From: Mytilus californianus | Taxonomy: Eukaryota > Mollusca > Bivalvia > Mytilida > Mytilidae | Assembly (NCBI RefSeq): GCF_021869535.1 | Contig: NW_026262581.1 | Location: forward strand, 121,998,771-122,062,770 | DNA length: 64,000 nucleotides | Direction: 5' to 3' | Shown: one piece after another, positions 12,401-21,400 of the stretch | Position numbering within the stretch: position 1 is the first letter of the stretch | Layout of the letters: every line of letters begins with the position of its first letter | Position numbers and translations under genes: made by a program | Notes under the pieces: generated by a model | What the model was told of the DNA's origin: nothing | Database searches by the model: none | Seen by the model: only the letters and a program-made list of their open reading frames with translations

Positions 12401-15400
12401 CCAACTGAGCTGAAGATACTTTGAATTCAGATGTTATAAGTCAGTACTCTACCAACTGAGCTGAAGATACTTTGAATTCAGATGTTATAAGTCAGTACTC
12501 TACCAACTGAGCTGAAGATACTATGAATTCAGATGTTATAAGTCAGTACTCTACCAACTGAGCTGAAGATACTTTGAATTCAGATGTTATAAGTCAGTAC
12601 TCTACCAACTGAGCTGAAGATACTTTGAATTCAGATGTTATAAGTCAGTACTCTACCAACTGAGCTGAAGATACTATGAATTCAAATGTTTCTCTTTGCA
12701 TTTATCATAGCAATTGTTGAACAATGGAAAAAATGTAACATTAATTATTTGATAATGCTATTAAATTTTATGATGAAAATTTTATTTTTTCAAAAACACT
12801 TTGTGAAACCATCACAATTTTTTACAATAATAAAAAACATCACAAACATTTCTCAATATACAGTAAAATGTTAGATAAATGTACCAGAGTTCTCCAGATA
12901 AATCTCCTGCAGTATAGTGGTAATATGAAAAAAAAAAATAGACTCTGCTGTTAGAGACCAATGAAACAACCTGTTGTATAAAAGCCAGTATTGGTTACTA
13001 CAATATATACACTTTTATCGCACCGCGGGTAAATTATCACATTGTGATTGGTTTAACGCCGTCACGTGGTGACCCCCTATGGATCTGTAGGGGGTTTGTA
13101 AATTTCATAGGGGGTTCATGACGTCACGTCTACTGTTAATGGTGACGTCTTCTATTAATGTTGTTGTGTTTCATTGTACATTTTTCTACAAAACGCAGCA
13201 GAAAAAGTCCTGCGTGTGATAAATTGTTATACGGTTCACTACTGACCCCCTACGGACCATAGAGGGTGAAAAATCCAAAAGAGATTCGGCCTTCGGCCTC
13301 ACCCCTATGGATTTTACTTACCCTCTATGGATCCGTAGGGGGTTAGTAGCGAACCATATAACTTATAGTATTTGGTCATGTGCAATAGAGACTTGATTTG
13401 CATTTTCTCTGATTTTCATGTTATTTTCACATTTCTCAATCGGTGTGAGAAAAATATTTCTCATCTCTATAGAAAGCTTTGTTCTCAGCAAATGATTGGT
13501 CCAAATTCAATTATGACGTCAAACTTTCTTAATTTCTACTGAATTTCCTATTTTGACGTCATGATAAAGGCAACCATGCCTGATGACGTCACATATAAAG
13601 AACACAACTTTCTGCAAACCTTTGAAAAGGAAGGATAAACTTTGTTCAGATACTGTCTTAAATCATTAGAGAAACTGATTCCACCACTATATCAGGTGTA
13701 TTACAATATTTCTCTATCTCAACTGTTAAATTTTAAATATTCAAAAAGCTTGGCAAGCCTCATGGTTTAAATTTTAAAATTTAACTGTCTCAAGTGGAGA
13801 AATATCGTAACACTTTTGATGCAGTGGTTGAATCTATATATTTCAGAGTCAATATATGTCTTGTATTGTTATATGTCTTAATACAAGACAAAATATGAAA
13901 ATAAATATTTTTTACAGGGAGTAACAGCACAGACTGTGAAGATTTCTACAGAGATGCTGCAATGCTGAAAGAATTGCCCAAACAGAAAAATGTTGTCTTT
14001 TTTTTTGGAATTGGTACTAATTTAGGTATGATAAATAATTTTTGATGATCTATGATATCAACAAAGATATTTATTTGATTTACTTAGATGCTAATCAAAC
14101 AAATACAGAATTATCATAGTTGATCATTAGCAATTTTAATTGAAATTAATTAAGAATAATAGTTTTTAATTTTAATATGCTTGTCAAAAATGGACACATA
14201 ATGGTATACTTTTGTCTTTCTGTTAAATCCATTCCTCCTGGCAGGTCAGGATAACTGAAGTATGCTTAATTGAATCATTTTCAAAATTTTACTCAATATG
14301 AAAAAATGAGATGTGATATGATTGCCAATGAGGCCACTATTTACCAAAAACACAAAGACCAGGATGTAAACACCAACAAGTCACCTTAAGTCCTTCAGCA
14401 ACCAACCAACAAAACCCACTCTGTATAGTAACATGTAAACACCTACAAGTCACCGTAAGTCCTTCAGCAACCAACCAGAAAAACCTACTCTGTATAGTAA
14501 CATATAAACACCTACAAGTCACCTTAAGTCCTTCAGTAACCAACCAGCAAAACCCACTCTATATAGTAACATATAAACACCTACCTGTCACCTTAAGTCC
14601 TTCAGCAACCAACCAGCAAAACCTACTCTGTATAGTAACATATAAACACCTACAAGTCACCTTAAGTCCTTCAGCAACCAACCAGCAAAACCTACTCTGT
14701 ATAGTAACATATAAACACCTACACGTCACCTTAAGTCCTTCAGCAACCAACCAGCAAAACCTACTCTGTATAGTAACATATAAACACCTACAAGTCACCT
14801 TAAGTCCTTCAGCAACCAACCAGCAAAACCCACTCTGTATATTAACATATAAACACCTACACGTCACCTTAAGTCCTTCAGTAACCAACCAGCAAAACCC
14901 ACTCTGTATAGTAACATATAAACACCTACAACTCACCTTAAGTTCTTCAGTAACCAACCATCAAAACCCACTCTGTATAGTAACATATAAACACCTACAA
15001 GTCACCTTAATTCCTTCAGCAACCAACCATCAAAACCCACTCTGTATAGTAACATATAAACACCTACAAGTCACCTTAAGTTCTTCAGCAACCAACCATC
15101 AAAACCCACTCTGTATAGTAACATATAAACACCTACAAGTCACCTTAAGTCCTTCAGCAACCAACCAGCAAAACCCACTCTATATAGTAACATATAAACA
15201 CCTACAAGTCACCTTAATTCTTTCAGCAACCAACCAACAAAACCCACTCTGTATAGTAACATATAAACACCTGCAAGTCACCTTAAGTCCTTCAGCAACC
15301 AACCAGCAAAACCTACTCTGTATAGTAACATATAAACACCTACAAGTCATCTTAAGTCCTTCAGCAACCAACCAGCAAAACCTACTCTGTATAGTAACAT

Positions 15401-18400
15401 ATAAACACCTACAAGTCATCTTAAGTCCTTCAGCAACCAACCAGCAAAACCCACTCTGTATAGTAACATATAAACACCTACAAGTCATCTTAAGTCCTTC
15501 AGCAACCAACCAGCAAAACCTACTCTGAATAGTAACATATAAACACCTACAAGTCATCTTAAGTCCTTCAGCAACCAACCAGCAAAACCTACTCTGTATA
15601 GTTACATATAAACACCTACAAGTCATCTTAAGTCCTTCAGCAACCAACCAGCAAAACCCACTCTGTATAGTAACATATAAACACCTACAAGTCACCTTAA
15701 GTTCTTCAGCAACCAACCAGCAAAACCCACTCTATATAGTAACATATAAACACCTACAAGTCACCTTAATTCCTTCAGCAACCAACCAGCAAAACCTACT
15801 CTGTATAGTAACATATAAACACCTACAAGTCATCTTAAGTCCTTCAGCAACCAACCAGCAAAATCTACTCTGTATAGTAACATATAAACACCTACAAGTC
15901 ATTTTAAGTCCTTCAGCAACCAACCAGCAAAACCTACTCTGTATAGTAACATATAAACACCTACAAGTCATCTTAAGTCCTTCAGCAACCAACCAGCAAA
16001 ACCTACTCTGAATAGTAACATATAAACACCTACAAGTCATCTTAAGTCCTTCAGCAACCAACCAGCAAAACCTACTCTGTATAGTTACATATAAACACCT
16101 ACAAGTCATCTTAAGTCCTTCAGCAACCAACCAGCAAAACCTACTCTGTATAGTAACATATAAACACCTACAAGTCACCTTAAGTTCTTCAGCAACCAAC
16201 CATCAAAACCCACTCTGTATAGTAACATATAAAAGGCCAGAAAAAAAATTAATGGCCAGATTTTCCTTTAGTGTATAAAACTTTACTGTGAAAGTTCCTT
16301 TTATTCACTGGGTTCCAATTTTCATGGTTTTTTTGTGGGTTTCCGTGAATAGCTTTATCTACAAATGTAAGTGTCCAACGAAATATAACCACTGTTGTCC
16401 AAATCAAGACACGGAAAGGTCAAAGAGGAGGTTTGACTACATTGATACTACATATAATCTAGAAAATACATCAAATATCAGCAAACGCACTATGAGCAAT
16501 ATATACAACTTCAGACACAATTTTAAACATTTTATCTTTCAAAACCAAAACTGTACGACTTTTAACCTTTTAATTCTTATGAAAAATTAGTTTTGATTCA
16601 TGAAAGTCAGAATTCCGGTGATGATATGTCATGATGAAGTGTTCATTTCATATCCTCATAATTCTCATAGGAAAAAAAATTTCACATTGGGCTTGCTTTT
16701 TTATTTCATATGAATTAATTCTGAAATTCAAAGTACATTTTCATCATTTTTTTTTATGTAACCGTTTTCTTTAAGTGACATGTTTATGGCCAAATAAACA
16801 CCTTTGATGATCCTTAATCTGTTGATTAACTATGTGGTACTAATTTATACAATATATTTATTTATTTTATGGTAGTTTCTGTGCTTACTGAAAGTTTCAT
16901 AGATTCATAAAATACAGGTTATTTATTGAGCTTATCTAAACATATTGTAACTGATAGTTTTATTTCTTCAGGTTATTCATTCAGTGTGTTTGAGCTGTGT
17001 AGTAGAGGTGTAATGTTGTCCTATCTAAGAAACCTGACAGAATCCTGTAGAGACCACACATCTACAATACTGAAGAGAAATCTATTAGATTTAATGAAAT
17101 GTTGTTTAGATGTAGTTAGTGGCATGGAGTATTTATTACATAAAAAGGTTTGTGTAATTAGTTGTATATTGGAGAATATTCAGATCCCTACCTCCAGAAA
17201 CACACTTAGTAAAGTAGGGAGAGTAACTGTAGTATAATTATTATGTCCTCTCATTTCTGCTTAATTATCCATCCATATTGTCTTTTCATCTGTTTCTGTA
17301 GACACTCAATGCTCCTTATTAATTTTTTATACAAATAATTTCTGAAGTTTTCTTTAGAAAAAACATTAACTTTACTGCAAGCACTCCCTCTTATTCTTGG
17401 ACTTGATTTCAGTGACACTTTCAGAAAATTAAGCAATGCTAACCCTTGTGGCCTTGCCTGATCACTTTGCAATTCCTATTTTATTTTGATTCCAAATTAT
17501 ATTTTGGGCTTCCCTTGGAAAACATTGAATTTGCTTTACAATGAAAATGAATGGTAGAGACTGTATGATTTTGAGAGCTCTGCTCAAATTTTTTCTCATT
17601 ATTTCTTTAAAGTGGACCAGTTGATTTTAAAAAAATATTAGAACTTTTGCTTAAAAATCCAATTATCAAAAAATTTATTCGATAATATCAGGCCGAAGCA
17701 AAGACTTAAAAAATAGACAAAGGCTAATCAGAAATACATGTCACAAGTAAACAACAAATAACACATTATTTTTTTTTTGCATTGCCTGCAATTATGTTTT
17801 CCAGTCTGTTCATCTATCCATCCATTCTTTCATTAGCATTCTTTATCAGGTTAAAGTTTGGGTTATAGGTAGGTTAAAGTTTAAGTTAAATTATTTTACC
17901 ATGAAAGTTATGGACAATCAGTAATATTTAGAGGGATAAACAGGGCTCGACAATAACTCTTGTCCGATTGTCCGGTACCAAAGGGAAAAAAAGTCAGACA
18001 AATAAAAGCCATATCAAGCTTGTCCCATGGGACAAGTATAAAAGAAAATAAATTAAATCCAACTTTGATGATCAAAGTAATAAACAAAAAACAAGAAAAG
18101 TTGATAAAAACAAATATTAATTTGACATGTTTACTTGCGATCGATAATTTAAAACTGGTTCTTTGTCAGATACTTTTTAACAGATAAAAAGCATATTATT
18201 CTGGAAACCAGTCTTACAGGCTTTGTAGATAAGGTAACAAGACAGTTAGGTACCATCACGATTGTTTGCTCCATGTTTAATAGACCGTTCGGCACCGTTG
18301 GAGACATTTCGGGACCAAGACAAACCAGTACCTCTTTTCCTAGTTATTATGTTGCTTTATGATAAATATATGATAAATTTTATTTAGCAAAAATATTTTT

Positions 18401-21400
18401 AAAAGAAAAATGAAGAAATTATTGACCATAAAATTCATAAAATCATATTTGATCATATTTATAAAAAACTATATTTGATTGTGTTTGAATAAACATTTTA
18501 ATATATTAAAAACAAAGCTGATTGTAGTAAGGCATTAATCATAATAATCAATATTTTATCAGCATAAAAAACCAGGATACAAACCAAATGAGTGTAGACT
18601 GACAGGCCTACCAGACTGTGCCTGATGTGCAGAATCTGATGAGACTTTGGCATTGATGAAAACTAGAACCTAAGTCCTGTGACTAGACATGACTAGATTC
18701 AGTTGTTCTCGACTCATATTTTTGAAAAGGATATCAAGAGATATAAATCAAATTCTGTTCTTTTGTTTTAATTCATTTTGTTCATTGAACAACCTAAAAT
18801 GCAAAAAAGGTTAATATAAAGGTTTTTTTTTGTACAAGTTACAATTCCATTCGGACAAGTAAGTTTTGGTATATACTTGTCCTATTGGGCAAGTTGGAAA
18901 AAAAAGTTATTGTAGAGGCCTGATAAAGAAAGTTTTTAATTCATATGAATGTTTACTTCTTTTAAGATCCTACACAGACATATATCTGCCAATGACATAT
19001 TTCTAGATGAGAATAAGAGAAGTAAAATAGGAAACTTGTTTTATGCTGTTAATATAGAATCAGAGACTGAGGAATTACAGTCAACAAAGGTATGTATAGA
19101 AATAGTGTACAGGTTTAGTGTTATATTACATGAAACATGAAAATTAATAACATCAGAGAATCACTCTCATCTGCTTGAAGTCTTTTTTAAAAGTAAAATT
19201 TTTCTGTTTCTCGAGGTAGATTTAGGTTCATGTATATAGCATATTCCACTCATCTCATAAACTATTTTACAAGCGTTTAACTACAGGAACTATCAAAATT
19301 CAATAAACTTTACCTTTAATTCACAGGAGTTCTTAAGAATTTTTATTTCATTGTTTCAAGGTCACAACTTAGTACTGTCCTACATAATGAACTGTAGACA
19401 GGGATTTTACTCAGCCATCGATCGTTATACATATCAACAATTATGAATTCACGTTTTTATATAAACAGGGAAAGTTACAAGGCTTATATTTCTCTCAGAT
19501 TTAAATGAGCACTGTACTGTTACAAAAAAATTTTCTATTCTAGTTACCGGATGAATGTTTACCATGGATGGCGGCAGAATCAATCCAGGAATGTATATTC
19601 TCATCAAAATCAGAAATGTAGGTAACTCTTAATTAAAGGCTTACTGACTAAAATAAAATACTAAAATAACTTAAAACCCACAAAATTTAAGTGCAGAGCC
19701 TTTTATTATTATATGTTTGCCATAGTTAGCTGTAAAATACAATCTACATTTTGTCGTCCTTTAGCTTCCTGACTTAATATGCCAAAATTTTCAAATCACA
19801 AAAGTTGAGGATGCAGTTGAAATTTGCAGAATAACAAACAGGCCTATTTCATTTACTACGGTCTGGTGTTTCACATGGTGCAATATATCAATTAAAAGTA
19901 GTATAACTACACTGTTCATTTTAAGAAGGTTCCTTGTTGCATGTCATAAAGTGTTTTGTTCGTTCAGTTTAGTCCAGTAGTTAAACAGACAAACAAGGAA
20001 AGATGAAAACAAACATAGATACTTAAGATATCACAGTTGGTAATACAAAGGCTCACAAAAACTTTGTTGTGATTTTAGGTGATTTGGAAGGATAGGGTTA
20101 TTGTGCTTCATTTTAACATAGAAATATTTCCTAACGGTAATAAATATGTTTATAAGGCAAATTCTGTGAGCTCTATGATCTTTAGCAGATTGTTTTATTG
20201 TGTCGGTAGTACTTTAATAAGTTTGCACACTAGGCATTTTATAGTATTTCATATAATAAGTTTTCTCATCCATGTATTCTTTTGTGATTTTTTTTATATC
20301 TTTTGGGTTTGCATCTGCACAACAATGTGATAAACCTTTTTTACATTGATGCATGGTTAAGCAGTTATTAATTAATCAACCTATTTGAAAAAGTTGATCA
20401 ATTGTCTCAGAATTTCTGAGCCATGAGCTATGTCTTTTTTATATAATGCCAAATGATGAATAAATTTTTGTCTTATAGTTATTCTTTTGGTGTGTTCCTG
20501 TGGGAAGTGTTGAGTTTAGGAGAAGATGCAGGGATTGTTAAATCCAAGTTATCTGAAGGGGAGCTGTTACCAAAACCTGACTGCTGTGAAAGGTCCTTGT
20601 AAGTACAGATAAAATCTGTTGAGATTAAAAATGGACTTAATTGTTTTAAGCTCACATGGTTCAAAGGGCCATGTGGGCTGTTCTTATCGCTTGGCTTCCA
20701 TCGTCTGTTAATTTTACAAAAATCTTCTCTGAAACTACTGGGCCAATTGAAACCAAATTAAAGTACAATCAATCTTAGAGGATCTAGTTAAAAAAATATG
20801 TCGGATGTTCACACCTGCCAACCAACATGGCTGCTTAGGCTAAGAATAGAACATGGGATGAAACGAAAGTATTGTCAATTATCTTTAAAACCATTATGAA
20901 TAGATAATTTAAATAGGAGCAAAAATATTCAAAATAACAAGATCTTCTTTCTGTTCATTTTGACCAAAACTGACAGACAGTTCCTTTTAGGAGTTTATGT
21001 CCTTAAACCAACTTTTTTGAATATTGTGGCTATTATCTTTAAAACTATAATAGATAAAGTGAAAATATAAAGAGCAAAAATCGTCTTTTTTGGAAAACCA
21101 ATCACAATCTGAATTATATTGTTTTAACTTTAGAGTACCCAGCTATCCTTAATAACAGATCATGTATATTTTTTTTACAGATATCGATTGATGATTAGAT
21201 GTTGGAATGAGGAACAACATAACAGACCAACTTTACAGTATATTTATCAACATTTATCAGATACTCTAGACAATACAGAAGAATCTCAAGATCAGGTACA
21301 CTCCTTTTTTTTTTTAAATTAGGCAACAATTTAAGTTTCAAGTAATCATTTATCAGGACTAGTATAAATTTGCATGAATAAATCACCAAATAGTAAATAG

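Noticed and set aside
11826..12692. Array of real tRNA genes
   Set aside because: Only the D-arm/A-box part is present; acceptor stem, T-arm and a proper B box are missing in every unit.
10311..12692. CRISPR array
   Set aside because: Direct tandem repeats without unique spacers, in a eukaryotic intron.
14337..16199. Minus-strand ORFs of 68-178 codons as a repeat protein gene
   Set aside because: Wholly inside a 69-bp satellite; no splice sites, promoter or non-repeat part.
16288..16590. 100-codon ORF with a hydrophobic start as a secreted protein
   Set aside because: It follows repeat-like sequence, has no homologous look after the first 30 residues and no splice sites; probably a repeat.
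18967..19089. Kinase gene simply dead (pseudogene)
   Set aside because: All 11 exons keep frame, splice sites and structural motifs; only catalytic positions are changed, which fits a maintained pseudokinase better.
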